This document shows positions 30,005 through 39,485 of a DNA stretch of 64,000 nt, piece after piece. The position numbers were made by a program, and so were the translations under genes. Under the pieces are notes generated by a model that saw nothing but the letters and a program-made list of their open reading frames with translations, searched no databases and had not been told where the DNA came from. The first letter of the stretch is position 1; every line of letters begins with the position of its first letter. The DNA comes from Hyphomonas atlantica corrig. (GTDB taxonomy: Bacteria; Pseudomonadota; Alphaproteobacteria; Caulobacterales; Hyphomonadaceae). The stretch covers positions 124,001 to 188,000 of the forward strand of contig NZ_AWFH01000023.1 in assembly GCF_000682715.1 (NCBI RefSeq). Direction: 5' to 3'.

Positions 30005-30928
30005 CTAAAGGGCGCCCTGAAGCTTGATGACGGCAGGCGTGATCAGAACGCCCAATAGGACCGGAAAAACAAATAAAATCAAAGGCAAAGTCAATTTCGC
30101 GGGCAAAGCCATCGCTTTTTCTTCCGCCATCAGGATCCGGCGTTTACGCATATCTGCCGAGAAAACACGCAAGGTTTGCCCGAGACTCGTTCCCATTTCC
30201 TCGGCCTGACGCAGCATTGTGGCCAGAGAACTCGCCTCTTCAATGCACATCCGGTCCGCAAAGGCGCGCCACGCATTCTTGCGCGCCTTGCCTGCCCGCA
30301 GCTCCAGAGACAGCGTCTTCATATGCATCGCGATGATGGGATGACGCAGTTCCAGCTCCTCCCCAACGCGCTGAACAGACGCATCAAGGCTGAGACCAGC
30401 TTCCACACAAGCGACCATCAGGTCCATCATGTCCGGAAAGCCCGCAGAGCATTGCTGTTGCCTCGCAGCCGCCTTGCGGGAGACGATGGCATCAGGCGCC
30501 AGAATGCCCGCAATCAACAAGCCAATGCTGACGAACAGGAGGGTTTGTTTCGACACATCGCCCAGATAGGGCAAGGCGAGCAGAAGCAGGATTTGCGGCA
30601 CCACCACACAAGCGATCCGCGCGATATAATACCGACCCACGGAGGTCGGGCTGGTATATCCCGCCAGCAACAGTTTGGCGCGCACCTGGCTGACCGCCTC
30701 CTCGTTCGATGGGGTTGCCTTGTTCGCCAGGCCGATCACCGCACGCCCAATGCGGCTTTCATTGCGAACTTCGGCGCGGGCGGGCTTCTGGTCCTTGCGC
30801 TCAAGCCGGCGCTCAAGGTCTTCCTTGGCTTTCCAGCTGCGCCCAAAGGCCAGCAGCGCCGGCATGGCGAGGACACCGGCAAAGGCCAGCATGAGGATCG
30901 GCAAGAGTGTGGAGGCTGTCAGTGGCAT
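30005..30928 (-). CDS. tadC: Tad pilus inner-membrane platform protein TadC
   Basis: The 307-residue protein has a type II secretion F domain. Three to four transmembrane segments are seen (about 8-28, 105-150 and the C-terminal 275-300). The cytoplasmic F-domain includes PDMMDLMVACVEAGLSLDAS near 165 and LRQAEEMGTSLGQTLRVFS near 236. TadB and TadC together form the inner-membrane base that the CpaF ATPase drives. It is the last gene of the cluster seen here. Confidence 0.92.
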   Translation of the reverse strand: MPLTASTLLPILMLAFAGVLAMPALLAFGRSWKAKEDLERRLERKDQKPARAEVRNESRIGRAVIGLANKATPSNEEAVSQVRAKLLLAGYTSPTSVGRYYIARIACVVVPQILLLLALPYLGDVSKQTLLFVSIGLLIAGILAPDAIVSRKAAARQQQCSAGFPDMMDLMVACVEAGLSLDASVQRVGEELELRHPIIAMHMKTLSLELRAGKARKNAWRAFADRMCIEEASSLATMLRQAEEMGTSLGQTLRVFSADMRKRRILMAEEKAMALPAKLTLPLILFVFPVLLGVLITPAVIKLQGAL

Positions 30929-30941
30929 TGCTCCGTATCCC

Positions 30942-31925
30942 CTACATCTTGAAATTGATCATCTTGCGCATGACGAAATTGCCAATCGCCAGCCAGATGA
31001 AGAAAGCAGGAAACAGAACCCGCACGAGCGGGTCATCGATAACTTCGCCATAAAATTCCGGCCGCAGCATGTGGATACCCGCCATGACAATGAACGGCGC
31101 TGACGTCAGGATCATGGCAGAGGCCCGCCCCTCCGACGACGCCGCCTTCACCTTCAGGCGCATGGTCTGGCGTTCACGGATGGTTGTGACATTGGCTTTC
31201 AACAATTCGCAGAGATTGCCCCCCGTCTTTTCCTGTAGACGGACCGTCGCCACGAACAGCTCCACATCCGGATCGCCTGCCCGCACGGCCATGCGCTGCA
31301 CAGCGTTTGTCAGAGACATACCGTAGGAGACCTCATCCGCCGCCATGCCAAATTCTGTGCCGATGGGGTCCGGCATTTCCCGCGCGACCAGCGCCACGGC
31401 CGTGGCAACCGGGTGTCCCGCCTCAAGGCTTCGGCAGACGATCTGCAATGCGTCTGGCAATTGCTGGGACATCTTCTTCATACGACCGCCCGCCACGATC
31501 TTGAGGCCGATGATGGGCGCCAGCAGGAAGATGCCCGCCGCAATGCCGAGCGCAGGCCCGGCTCCGCCGACGAAACGCCAATAGGCAAGCGCGGCAACCA
31601 GTCCTGCCCCGGCAGACATGCCGAACCATTTGAGCGGCTGGAATTTCAGGCCTGACCGGACCACCAGCTGGTTGAACCATTGTAGTGGCATGGAAAGATT
31701 TCCATCCCGGTCCAGCCCCCGCGCCTTGCGCAGCTCGATCATCGCTTCACTGGTCGTTTCAAACCGCTCCTTGAACTGAAGGCGCTTGTTCACAATCCGG
31801 CGGGTCTGCGCCTCCGTCACCAGGCCCATAACGGACTGGATCGCCAGAAAAGCCGCCCCTATCGCCATGATGACCGGGATCAGGATTGTCAGGCTCAGCT
31901 GAGAGATGTCTGGCAACCAGGACAT
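30942..31925 (-). CDS. tadB: Tad pilus inner-membrane platform protein TadB
   Basis: This 327-residue paralogue of TadC has the F domain with QLPDALQIVCRSLEAGHPV near 160 and LQEKTGGNLCELLKA near 232. Hydrophobic helices lie at about 12-32, 105-140 and 270-320. It begins 15 bases after cpaF and is followed 13 bases later by tadC. The gene order cpaF-tadB-tadC is the standard Tad motor and platform module. Confidence 0.93.
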   Translation of the reverse strand: MSWLPDISQLSLTILIPVIMAIGAAFLAIQSVMGLVTEAQTRRIVNKRLQFKERFETTSEAMIELRKARGLDRDGNLSMPLQWFNQLVVRSGLKFQPLKWFGMSAGAGLVAALAYWRFVGGAGPALGIAAGIFLLAPIIGLKIVAGGRMKKMSQQLPDALQIVCRSLEAGHPVATAVALVAREMPDPIGTEFGMAADEVSYGMSLTNAVQRMAVRAGDPDVELFVATVRLQEKTGGNLCELLKANVTTIRERQTMRLKVKAASSEGRASAMILTSAPFIVMAGIHMLRPEFYGEVIDDPLVRVLFPAFFIWLAIGNFVMRKMINFKM

Positions 31926-31940
31926 GCGGCGCGCAGCCTC

Positions 31941-33332
31941 CTAGAACCGCATCGACGGGTCGAACATGCCCTCCGGCATGTGAACGCCGCGGCGCTCCAT
32001 TTCATCCAGGAATTTCGGGCGCAGGCCAGTGGCGGCGAAGTGCCCTTGCACCTTGCCCTCATCTGTCGTGCCAGTGCGCTCGAAACGGAAAATTTCCTGC
32101 AATTGCACGACCGCGCCTTCCATGCCGGTCACTTCCGATATCGACACTACTTTCCGCGAACCATCTGACAAGCGCGTGGCCTGAACGATGAAGTTCACGG
32201 CCGAGGCAATCTGACCACGGATGGCTGTTTCCGATATCTTCATGCCGCCCATCATCACCATCTGCTCCAGACGGGTCAGCGCGTCACGCGGGTTGTTGGC
32301 GTGGATTGTCGCCATGGAGCCTTCATGACCCGTATTCATGGCCTGCAGCATGTCGAAGGCCTCTTCAGAGCGCACCTCGCCCAGGATCACCCGGTCCGGA
32401 CGCATGCGCAGCGCATTCTTGACGAGTTCACGCTGGCGAATCTCTCCTTTGCCTTCAATATTTGGCGGCCGGGTTTCCATGCGCGCCACGTGCGGCTGCT
32501 GAAGTTGCAGCTCAGCGGCATCCTCAATCGTGATCAGACGCTCGTCCGGGCTGATCGCAGCGGACAGCGCATTGAGCAGCGTCGTTTTTCCCGAGCCCGT
32601 ACCGCCTGAAATGACGGTCGACGCGCGACACTTCACAGCGCCCAGAATGAAGTCTGCAACAGGCTGGGGGATCGCCCCAAAGCCAACCAGCTTTTCCATG
32701 GTCAGCGGCGACTTCGAGAATTTCCGGATGGATACAAGTGGCCCGTCAATGGCAATGGGCAACACGGCAGCGTTCACCCGGCTGCCGTCCAGCAGACGCG
32801 CATCGACGAGGGGCTGGCTTTCGTCCACGCGACGCCCCACAGCCGCCACGATGCGCTGAACGATGCGAAGCAAATGGTCATTGTCAGCAAACCTGACAGG
32901 CGCCAGTTGAAGCTTTCCGTGGCGCTCAACATAGACTTGGTTGCAGCCATTGATCAGGATATCCGCGATGGAGTCGTCCTTCAGCAAAGGCTCGATGGGC
33001 CCGAGACCGGTCATTTCGTCCATCACCGCGTCTGCGAAACTTGCTTCCTCAGCGGCGGACAGCGCCATTTCTTCCTTCTTGATAATTTCCGACACGATAC
33101 CGCGCACGCGGCGGCGCATCGTTTCATCATCCATCTTGTCGAGCGCAGACAGGTCGAGTTCGTCGATCAGTTTGGCATGGATGCGCAGCTTTGCATCGAG
33201 CTGGTCAAATGCCTTTGCATCAGCCGCCGCCATTTGCGGCGCAGGCTTTGGCGTGCTTGCCTCGGGCGTGACCTGAGGCGCCTGCTCCATGTCAGGCTTC
33301 TTGACGGCATTGGAAAATCCGAAGCGGCTCAT
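31941..33332 (-). CDS. cpaF: Tad pilus assembly ATPase CpaF (TadA)
   Basis: The 463-residue secretion ATPase has Walker [15 protein letters not shown] near residue 260. The aspartate box [30 protein letters not shown] lies near 330 (given in part), followed by the [12 protein letters not shown] histidine box. N-terminal residues 1-100 are a variable proline-rich linker and helical domain. The start at 33332 overlaps the cpaE stop (ATGA) and is preferred over 33494, which would add 54 residues read from inside cpaE. It powers pilin polymerisation and, in Caulobacter, retraction. Confidence 0.95.
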   Translation of the reverse strand: MSRFGFSNAVKKPDMEQAPQVTPEASTPKPAPQMAAADAKAFDQLDAKLRIHAKLIDELDLSALDKMDDETMRRRVRGIVSEIIKKEEMALSAAEEASFADAVMDEMTGLGPIEPLLKDDSIADILINGCNQVYVERHGKLQLAPVRFADNDHLLRIVQRIVAAVGRRVDESQPLVDARLLDGSRVNAAVLPIAIDGPLVSIRKFSKSPLTMEKLVGFGAIPQPVADFILGAVKCRASTVISGGTGSGKTTLLNALSAAISPDERLITIEDAAELQLQQPHVARMETRPPNIEGKGEIRQRELVKNALRMRPDRVILGEVRSEEAFDMLQAMNTGHEGSMATIHANNPRDALTRLEQMVMMGGMKISETAIRGQIASAVNFIVQATRLSDGSRKVVSISEVTGMEGAVVQLQEIFRFERTGTTDEGKVQGHFAATGLRPKFLDEMERRGVHMPEGMFDPSMRF

Positions 33333-34552
33333 GACGCTTTCCTCCGCGCAGGCATTTGCGGCACGTGGGCGGCGAGCACACCGTCCGGCATAAGGCGGTC
33401 GACCAGCGCAGAGATGTCCGCCACCAAAGCGCTCTTGGGCTTCACATCGGCAATGGGCTTGCCGAGATTGACGGCTGTTCTGGCAGCGTCCCAATCGGAT
33501 GTGATTGTTGCATCAATACTCCGCTCAATCGCCTTCTCCGCCTTGTCGACGGCGAACTCGGCGCGGAACCGCTTCTTGGGGAACATGCGGTTCAGCACCA
33601 GCTTGGTCTTGCGGTCAGGGCTGCGCAGCATGTCGACCTCGCGGGCCATGTCAGCCGCCGCGTGGAGGCTGGGAACGGTCAGCTCACTGATGATGATTGC
33701 CTCATCAACTGCGCCGAGAATAGGCTTCGTCCACGGCATCATGTGTCGTGGCATGTCCACAAGCACGAATGGGAATTCTGCACAGGCAACATCCAGCAGT
33801 CGCAGGATGGCTGCTTCGGTGGCCAGCGCATCTGCGTCCGGGTTGCGCGGCGCGGAAATGGTCGAAACGCCATCCTCATGCTGCCAGCACCAGGCCGCGA
33901 GCAAGCGCGCATCAAGTCGCTCTGGCGCAGCGGAAAGTGCCGCCAGATCCAGCTTTGGCACCGCTTCCAGAAATGAACTGACCATACCGTCAGCAACGTT
34001 CAGATCGACGAGGCAGACCTTGCCGGGTCCGACTTTCTCACAAATCGCAAATGCGCTTTCGATTGCCAACGTCGAAACTCCGGCCCCACCAACCGCCCCA
34101 CGAAACGCCCAGCAGACTGCAGATGCCGGTTCTTCAGGCTTTGTCTCAATCGCTTCAGCCGCTGCGCGAATGCGATCAATTGAGTCCAGCACATCGCCCG
34201 CGCCCGCATCAGAAGGCAAAATGTCGGACGCCTCAATCTTCATCAACGCCCGTACGATATGGACTGGAAGACTGTCGGAGACCATCAGAACCGCGCTGTC
34301 CGGTTTGTCGACAGCCAGCCCCAGAACAATCTGCTCCGCACCAGGCACGCCATGCTCCAGAAGGATCAAGGCGCCGCCGAATGTCTCCACGATTTGAGCC
34401 GGGTCCATCGGGGACAGGTCAACGACATTCCGACAGATGGATTTCAGCTGCTCCAGGCGTTCTGTGCTGGCCAGTGCCGCAATCGCAGGAATTGGCATTG
34501 CAGCAGGTGCCCGACCGGTTTCGCTCTCATGTTTGCGTTCAGATCCCGACAT
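33329..34552 (-). CDS. cpaE: Pilus assembly protein CpaE with degenerate Walker A
   Basis: The 407-residue protein has a receiver-like N-terminal domain (about 40-130) and a MinD/ParA-like domain starting near 145. The P-loop region reads VGGAGVST: both Walker A lysine positions, including the signature one, are valine (V154 and V159). Many CpaE proteins keep at least one lysine, so nucleotide hydrolysis is doubtful here. In Caulobacter CpaE localises the pilus machine to the cell pole. It overlaps neighbours on both sides by 1-4 bases. Confidence 0.88.
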   Translation of the reverse strand: MSGSERKHESETGRAPAAMPIPAIAALASTERLEQLKSICRNVVDLSPMDPAQIVETFGGALILLEHGVPGAEQIVLGLAVDKPDSAVLMVSDSLPVHIVRALMKIEASDILPSDAGAGDVLDSIDRIRAAAEAIETKPEEPASAVCWAFRGAVGGAGVSTLAIESAFAICEKVGPGKVCLVDLNVADGMVSSFLEAVPKLDLAALSAAPERLDARLLAAWCWQHEDGVSTISAPRNPDADALATEAAILRLLDVACAEFPFVLVDMPRHMMPWTKPILGAVDEAIIISELTVPSLHAAADMAREVDMLRSPDRKTKLVLNRMFPKKRFRAEFAVDKAEKAIERSIDATITSDWDAARTAVNLGKPIADVKPKSALVADISALVDRLMPDGVLAAHVPQMPARRKAS

Positions 34553-34818
34553 CAGCTTCCCCCTGACGCACTGACAGAAGAGTCTCTGAGTTCCCGCGTC
34601 TTGCCTTCGTTCAAGGCCTTCACCGCATTCGCGGCGCGCAGCCCCGAATTGGATTCCACGGTCTTGGAATTGCTCAGCTCAACATCGCGGATCGAATGGG
34701 TCGCGATATTTGCGGCATTCGCTCCACCAAGCAAATAGGTGTCCTGATGGTCATGGCTTGCACAGCCAACCACGCCCGCGGCTGCGAGAAGAACGCACAC
34801 AATCCTGACTCTGGTCAT
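34552..34818 (-). CDS. Small lipoprotein in the cpaD position of the Tad operon
   Basis: This 88-residue protein starts with a signal peptide and lipobox VVGCAS (cysteine near residue 19). A short polar region follows, with NAANIATHSIRDVELSNS near 34 and an RAANAVKALNEG helix. It occupies the slot where CpaD, a lipoprotein of about 200 residues, lies between cpaC and cpaE. It is less than half that length and I cannot align it to CpaD with confidence. It may be a shortened CpaD or an unrelated pilotin for the CpaC secretin. It overlaps cpaE by one base. Confidence 0.75.
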   Translation of the reverse strand: MTRVRIVCVLLAAAGVVGCASHDHQDTYLLGGANAANIATHSIRDVELSNSKTVESNSGLRAANAVKALNEGKTRELRDSSVSASGGS

Positions 34819-34819
34819 A

Positions 34820-36118
34820 TCAGTAACCCTCTTCGGTCGCGGGGACGATGGCCGTCTGGTTCAGCAGGAACAGCTCTTCTTCTGTAGGCTCCGCAAATGC
34901 ATCGAGCGGATTGCGTAGCAAGGCAGGATGCGGCGCGGGCTGTACCAGGCGCGGCGTGATGATGATTACCAACTCGCTTTCCTGACGCTGGTAGCGCTTC
35001 GACGAGAATAGCGAGCCGAGCACGGGAATGTTTCCCAACCACGGCGTCTGGCGCACATCATTGGAATAGTCATTTTGCAACAGGCCTGCGATGGCGAAGG
35101 CCTGGCCATCATGCAGCTCCACCGTCGTGTCGGCGCGGCGCACGGAGATGCCAGGAATTTCAACATCCGCCGCGCGGATGCCATTGTTTCGGTCCAGCTG
35201 GGACACTTCCGGCCGCACGCGCAAATTCACCAGCCCGTCGCCCAGCACAGTAGGCATGAAGTCCAGGCTGACGCCGAACTTCTTGAACTCAACCGTGATC
35301 TGACCGTCTTCCGCCGCAACCGGGATCGGAAACTCACCCCCTGCAAGGAAGCTCGCCGTATCGCCGGACAGTGCCACAAGGTTCGGCTCTGCCAGCGTAC
35401 GCACGATACCCTTCTCTTCAAGGGCGCGAAGCTCGATGTCGATATTCTCGCCGCCGACATTCGTGAACAGCGCCACCGTCTTGGAGGCTAGCCCCGAAAC
35501 GGTCGATGGTTCTGTCACGGCGACGGCATCCCGACCGTCCATCGTATTGCCAAAACCAATTTCCTTCACGGCGCTGCGGCTGGCTTCAAGGAAGCGCACT
35601 TCCAGCAGGACCTGCTGGCTCTGACCCACTGACAGGCCATTTGCCACGCCGCCCGGCACATAGCGCTCAGCCACCTGAACGGCCATGTCTGCGGCGGCGG
35701 CGGTTGTCAGCTTGCCATCAAGAAAGATGCCGTCATGCACAGGATACACGTCGATCCGCTCCCCCGGCAAAAGATTGCCAAGGTCAGTGCGCAGCTCATC
35801 CAGGCTGAGCTCGACCTCGACATCAATGAGTTCTGAAATTTCGCCAGCTGCGTTGTAGATCAGCACAGTCGTCGCGCCGGGAATCTTGCCGCGCAAAAAG
35901 AAAGAGCGATTTGACGTCGCCATTGCCTCGGCAATGTCAGGATCCGCCACGACAAGCGTCGAAAACGCTTCGTCAGCCTCAATCACTGTGGATCGGCCCT
36001 TTTGAAGCACAAGGATTTGCGCGTCGGCCGCGCTCGTACGTTCAGTCCACGCATCTGCCGGGGCGACGGCCACGATTGCAATCATCAGCAGGAGGATGGC
36101 GTAGGTGATCTTGCTCAT
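34820..36118 (-). CDS. cpaC: Tad pilus outer-membrane secretin CpaC (RcpA)
   Basis: The 432-residue protein has a signal peptide (1-23, cut after ADA). An N-terminal pilus/BON-like domain follows (VLQKGRSTVIEADEAF and PGATTVLIYN). The C-terminal secretin core contains VRTLAEPNLVALSGDTASFLAGGEFPIPV (in part, near 245) and GISVRRADTTVELHDGQAFAIAGLL. It forms the gated channel for the pilus fibre. Start and stop overlap or abut both neighbours, consistent with one polycistronic message. Confidence 0.95.
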   Translation of the reverse strand: MSKITYAILLLMIAIVAVAPADAWTERTSAADAQILVLQKGRSTVIEADEAFSTLVVADPDIAEAMATSNRSFFLRGKIPGATTVLIYNAAGEISELIDVEVELSLDELRTDLGNLLPGERIDVYPVHDGIFLDGKLTTAAAADMAVQVAERYVPGGVANGLSVGQSQQVLLEVRFLEASRSAVKEIGFGNTMDGRDAVAVTEPSTVSGLASKTVALFTNVGGENIDIELRALEEKGIVRTLAEPNLVALSGDTASFLAGGEFPIPVAAEDGQITVEFKKFGVSLDFMPTVLGDGLVNLRVRPEVSQLDRNNGIRAADVEIPGISVRRADTTVELHDGQAFAIAGLLQNDYSNDVRQTPWLGNIPVLGSLFSSKRYQRQESELVIIITPRLVQPAPHPALLRNPLDAFAEPTEEELFLLNQTAIVPATEEGY

Positions 36119-37005
36119 CAGCTCGGCTCCTCAGTCAGCAGTATTGGTTTCGATACAGGCGCGGTTACCAGTGTCTCTTTGTCACCATTGATTACGCGCA
36201 CATTTGCTGTTGTTGCAGGGCGGGGAGCTGCGCGGCGAACGACCGCCTTGCGCGGTGCCGGATCGGCTTTCACTTCGGTAATGACTTCGGCCTTCTCTGC
36301 ACGCCCTATGAGCGCCAGACCAAGGCTGCCCTGAACGCCGGCTGCACCAAGGCGCAACGCACCATCCTGCGTTACTTCCAGCGTCACCGTGCTCGACGGG
36401 CGCGCCCCTTCCAGGCCCGGCTCGAAGGTCTGGTCAATCGCCAGGACCTTGACATTTTTCAGGATAGGACGGGCAATCAGGCGGCTGTTGACACGTACCG
36501 CTTCGCCGCCCAGCGTGGCCGCTGACTGGCCGGGCTCTGCCTCGATAAACTCATTGACGTCGACGCGGTCCCCCGGCAGCACAAAGCCGGACACGCCAGT
36601 ATCACTCCGTACCGTGATAGAGACAGCACGCATGCCCGGCTCAATGGCGGCTGCGAGCGTCACCGTATTTGCCTCTGCGTCCAGCTTCTCAAGCAGGATC
36701 GGCTCGCCGGGCAAGATCAGGCCGCGCGCATAAAGCGCCGTTTCCAGATCGGATTTGCGGCCAAGAGTGCCTTCCGGAATGGACGTGGCTGGCCAGTTGA
36801 GCGTTTTCACATTGCTGGCGCTGACCTGCTCACCTGGCTCGATGGCTGCGGACGCGACCAGCACGGACGCCATTTCGATTGTGGGTGCACTGACCTGCGC
36901 AGCCACGTCATTGGATTCATTTGTCATGTAGTAGCGGCCAAGGAACACAGCCGCGATCCCCAATACCGCGGACAGGCCAAGACTTATTATCGGTGCCAGC
37001 TTCAT
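36118..37005 (-). CDS. cpaB: Flp pilus assembly protein CpaB (RcpC)
   Basis: This 295-residue protein has one N-terminal membrane anchor (about 5-25). Tandem SAF/beta-clip domains follow, with VLVASAAIEPGEQVSASNV near 47 and DTGVSGFVLPGDRVDVNEF near 125. The C-terminal tail is proline- and arginine-rich. CpaB sits in the periplasm and is needed for pilus assembly. The start at 37005 is chosen over 37047 because GAGGG lies 8 bases upstream and the anchor follows at once. It is the first gene of the cluster in this window: pilA and cpaA are not upstream. Confidence 0.9.
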   Translation of the reverse strand: MKLAPIISLGLSAVLGIAAVFLGRYYMTNESNDVAAQVSAPTIEMASVLVASAAIEPGEQVSASNVKTLNWPATSIPEGTLGRKSDLETALYARGLILPGEPILLEKLDAEANTVTLAAAIEPGMRAVSITVRSDTGVSGFVLPGDRVDVNEFIEAEPGQSAATLGGEAVRVNSRLIARPILKNVKVLAIDQTFEPGLEGARPSSTVTLEVTQDGALRLGAAGVQGSLGLALIGRAEKAEVITEVKADPAPRKAVVRRAAPRPATTANVRVINGDKETLVTAPVSKPILLTEEPS

Positions 37006-37047
37006 TCTGAATGCCCTCACGCGCGCATTTTGCGCCCTCATCAGCAT

Positions 37048-37194
37048 TCATGATTAATCGCTAGGCGATAAGGTCTCTTGAAGACCTGTTGAAAAATCTT
37101 AACCGGGATCAGAAGAGCGCATTAACCATGCGACAATGATTTCCGCCGCGAACGGATTAACGCTTTGCCCGTGTATGTTAAGGCTTGATCCGAC
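37048..37194. promoter_or_regulatory. Upstream region of the cpa operon with repeated TTAA(C) half-sites
   Basis: TTAA occurs at 37099, 37122, 37157 and 37178, two of them as TTAACC and one as TTAACG. No pair has the exact 7-base CtrA spacing, so binding is uncertain. CtrA controls pilus genes in Caulobacter, which makes the cluster worth testing. No terminator for the dehydratase gene is evident. Confidence 0.3.
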
Positions 37195-38181
37195 TTATGC
37201 TGTCAGAATCTCGGCAAACATCTGCGGATCGACATTCCCGCCCGTAACCATCACGCCAACACGCTTGCCTTTCACATCCTCCGGGAGATGATGCAAGGCG
37301 GCCGCCAGCGCTGCAGCGCCACCCGGCTCAGCCACGATCTTCAGGCAACGAAACGCAGATTGCATGGCGCTGCGCACATCTGCGTCGCTGGCGCGCAAGC
37401 CCCCGCTCAACAAGCGCGAACCCAGGGCAAACGTCAGATCTCCCGGCGCGGGCGTCAGGATCGCATCACAGAATGATCGCGTGCCCGGCGCGTTAGAGAC
37501 AATCTTCTTTGCTTCAAGTGAGCGCGCCCAATCATCATGGTTTTCCGGTTCTGCTGTCCAGATGCGCGTACTTGGCGACATCTGCTCGAAAGCCAGCGCG
37601 ATACCCGTAATCAGTCCGCCGCCCCCGGCACAGCAGATCAAATGGTCCAGCGGCGCATCCCGCTCCGCCATCTGGCTGGCAAATTCCAGCCCGGCGGTTC
37701 CCTGCCCGGCGATTATGTCGGCATCATCGAAACTCGGCACGACAATAGCGCCGCGTGCTTCCGCAATCTGGGCAGCTATCTCCTCACGGCTTTCCGTATC
37801 CCGATCATAGAAATGGATCTCGGCACCATCAGCCTCGACACCATCCACCTTGATGCGCGGCGCATCGGACGGCATCACGATCAAGGCGGGCATATCCAGA
37901 AGCCGCGCAGCCCTCGCGACACCCTGCGCATGATTGCCGGATGAAAATGCGACAACGCCTGCGGCGCGCCGGGCTTGAGGAATTTGCGCAAGGCGGTTCA
38001 TCGCTCCGCGGATCTTGAAGCTGCCTGTCACCTGAAGGCACTCAGCCTTGATGAACAGTTCCGCGCCCGACATGTCATCAAGCGCCTTGTGCGTCAGAAC
38101 CGGTGTCTCGCGCACCACATGTTGCACGCGCTCATGCGCGGCAAGCACGTCATCAAAAGTCGGGAGAGTTTGCGTGGTCAT
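37195..38181 (-). CDS. Threonine/serine dehydratase, short PLP form
   Basis: This 328-residue fold-type II PLP enzyme has the cofactor lysine in TGSFKIRGAMNR near residue 55. SSGNHAQGVA lies near 80 and the phosphate-binding CCAGGGGLITG near 184. It lacks the C-terminal ACT regulatory domain of biosynthetic IlvA, so it is the catabolic type or a serine racemase/dehydratase. The two cannot be told apart by eye. It likely deaminates threonine or serine to the 2-oxo acid. It stands alone between galU and the cpa operon. Confidence 0.88.
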   Translation of the reverse strand: MTTQTLPTFDDVLAAHERVQHVVRETPVLTHKALDDMSGAELFIKAECLQVTGSFKIRGAMNRLAQIPQARRAAGVVAFSSGNHAQGVARAARLLDMPALIVMPSDAPRIKVDGVEADGAEIHFYDRDTESREEIAAQIAEARGAIVVPSFDDADIIAGQGTAGLEFASQMAERDAPLDHLICCAGGGGLITGIALAFEQMSPSTRIWTAEPENHDDWARSLEAKKIVSNAPGTRSFCDAILTPAPGDLTFALGSRLLSGGLRASDADVRSAMQSAFRCLKIVAEPGGAAALAAALHHLPEDVKGKRVGVMVTGGNVDPQMFAEILTA

Positions 38182-38227
38182 GGCGCAGGCCTAGACCGAA
38201 CCGGCCCGGCCTGCAATCCAGTGGGGC

Positions 38228-39109
38228 TTACGACAATTTGTCGAGCATCGCCTTGGCAACCGCCTTGGCTTCATCGCCGATTTCATCATTGTCGAGCGCG
38301 TATCCCAGCACGGCTTCGAAATATCCAATCTTGGACCCGCAATCGTAATCCTGCCCTTCAAACTCGTAAGCATAGAAGGACTGGGTTTCCATCAGGCGAT
38401 CCATGGCATCTGTCAGCTGGATCTCACCGCCTGCGCCCTTGCCCTGATTTTCAAGCAGCTCGAAGATTTCCGGCTGCAGGATATACCGACCCGTAATTTT
38501 GAGATTGGAGGGCGCATCGGCAACTGGCGGCTTTTCCACCATGCCGGTCATCTCGATCAGGCGACCATCGCGGCCACCTTCCTTCGGTGCGATCACGCCA
38601 TAGGACGACACACGCTCCATTGGCACCTGGTCCACAGCGATAACATTGCCGCCGACCTTGTCATAGGCCGACACCATCTGCGCGAGGCAGGATGGGCTAC
38701 CCTTCACCAGGACATCCGGCAAGAGCACGGCAAACGGCTCATCGCCGACGATATCTTTCGCACACCATACCGCATGCCCCAGACCGAGCGGCGACTGCTG
38801 GCGAACAAAGCTGGCTGAGCCCGCCGGCAAAGTCGTCTCATTTACCTGCTGCAGGATCGCGTCCTTGCCTTTGGCTTTCAGAGCTTCTTCGAGTTCGTAG
38901 GCGATGTCGAAATAGTCCTCGATCGCGCCTTTGTTCCGGCCGGTAACGAAGACAATGTGCTCAATCCCCGCTTCCAGAGCCTCATCGACGACGTACTGGA
39001 TGGCAGGACGGTCAACAACCGGCAGCATTTCTTTCGGGGTGGCCTTGGTCGCCGGCAAGACCCGGGTGCCGAAACCGGCCACTGGAAGAACAGCTTTTCT
39101 TACGCGCAT
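38228..39109 (-). CDS. galU: UTP-glucose-1-phosphate uridylyltransferase
   Basis: The 293-residue nucleotidyltransferase begins RVRKAVLPVAGFGTRVLPAT, with the nucleotide-binding G-x-G-T-R loop and KEMLPVVDRPAIQYVV near 27. Later blocks VVDEALEAGI, GLGHAVWCAK near 110 and the C-terminal GYFEAVLGYA are GalU-like. It makes UDP-glucose for polysaccharides and LPS. The start at 39109 has AAGGAGC upstream, and the extension to 39163 is not conserved in type. Confidence 0.95.
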   Translation of the reverse strand: MRVRKAVLPVAGFGTRVLPATKATPKEMLPVVDRPAIQYVVDEALEAGIEHIVFVTGRNKGAIEDYFDIAYELEEALKAKGKDAILQQVNETTLPAGSASFVRQQSPLGLGHAVWCAKDIVGDEPFAVLLPDVLVKGSPSCLAQMVSAYDKVGGNVIAVDQVPMERVSSYGVIAPKEGGRDGRLIEMTGMVEKPPVADAPSNLKITGRYILQPEIFELLENQGKGAGGEIQLTDAMDRLMETQSFYAYEFEGQDYDCGSKIGYFEAVLGYALDNDEIGDEAKAVAKAMLDKLS

Positions 39110-39224
39110 GAAACAAGAAGCTCCTTGATGCTCAACACAAGGGCCCACAGCCCCTTTTGACAAGGGTGTAGCCGTGCTGAGCCTTAGATGTCGTTAATCT
39201 GGCACAAGAAAGTGCCGCTAAATC

Positions 39225-39485
39225 CTAGTTCAGACCGAGATTGAACAGGCTTAACGCGGCAACACTACAAGCAAGTGACAAAACGAGGATCATGGTCAGC
39301 GAGCTCTTCACTGACGGCGCGCGGTGCACCTGCAATTCCGATTCGAGCAATGATTGCAGGCGACGGGCCGGTGACGGCGTTGCGACGTAATCCTCGCCAC
39401 CACGCGAAACCTGTCCACGCGACTGAGACGATACGCGACGCTCTACTTTTTCGGTCTCTTCCGGTTTTTCCTTCGGTAGGGCCAT
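39225..39485 (-). CDS. Small tail-anchored-like membrane protein
   Basis: I do not recognise this 86-residue protein. The first 60 residues are charged and polar with many Glu, Arg and Ser. The last 25 form one transmembrane helix (SLTMILVLSLACSVAALSLF) with almost nothing beyond it. That suggests a C-terminal anchor with the N-terminus in the cytoplasm. GGAG lies before the ATG. Neighbours galU and the next small gene give no functional hint. Confidence 0.6.
   Translation of the reverse strand: MALPKEKPEETEKVERRVSSQSRGQVSRGGEDYVATPSPARRLQSLLESELQVHRAPSVKSSLTMILVLSLACSVAALSLFNLGLN

Noticed and set aside
32874-34397. A 507-residue plus-strand reading frame across cpaF and cpaE
   Set aside because: It is an antisense frame over two confidently identified genes with conserved motifs. 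Such open frames are common in GC-rich DNA.
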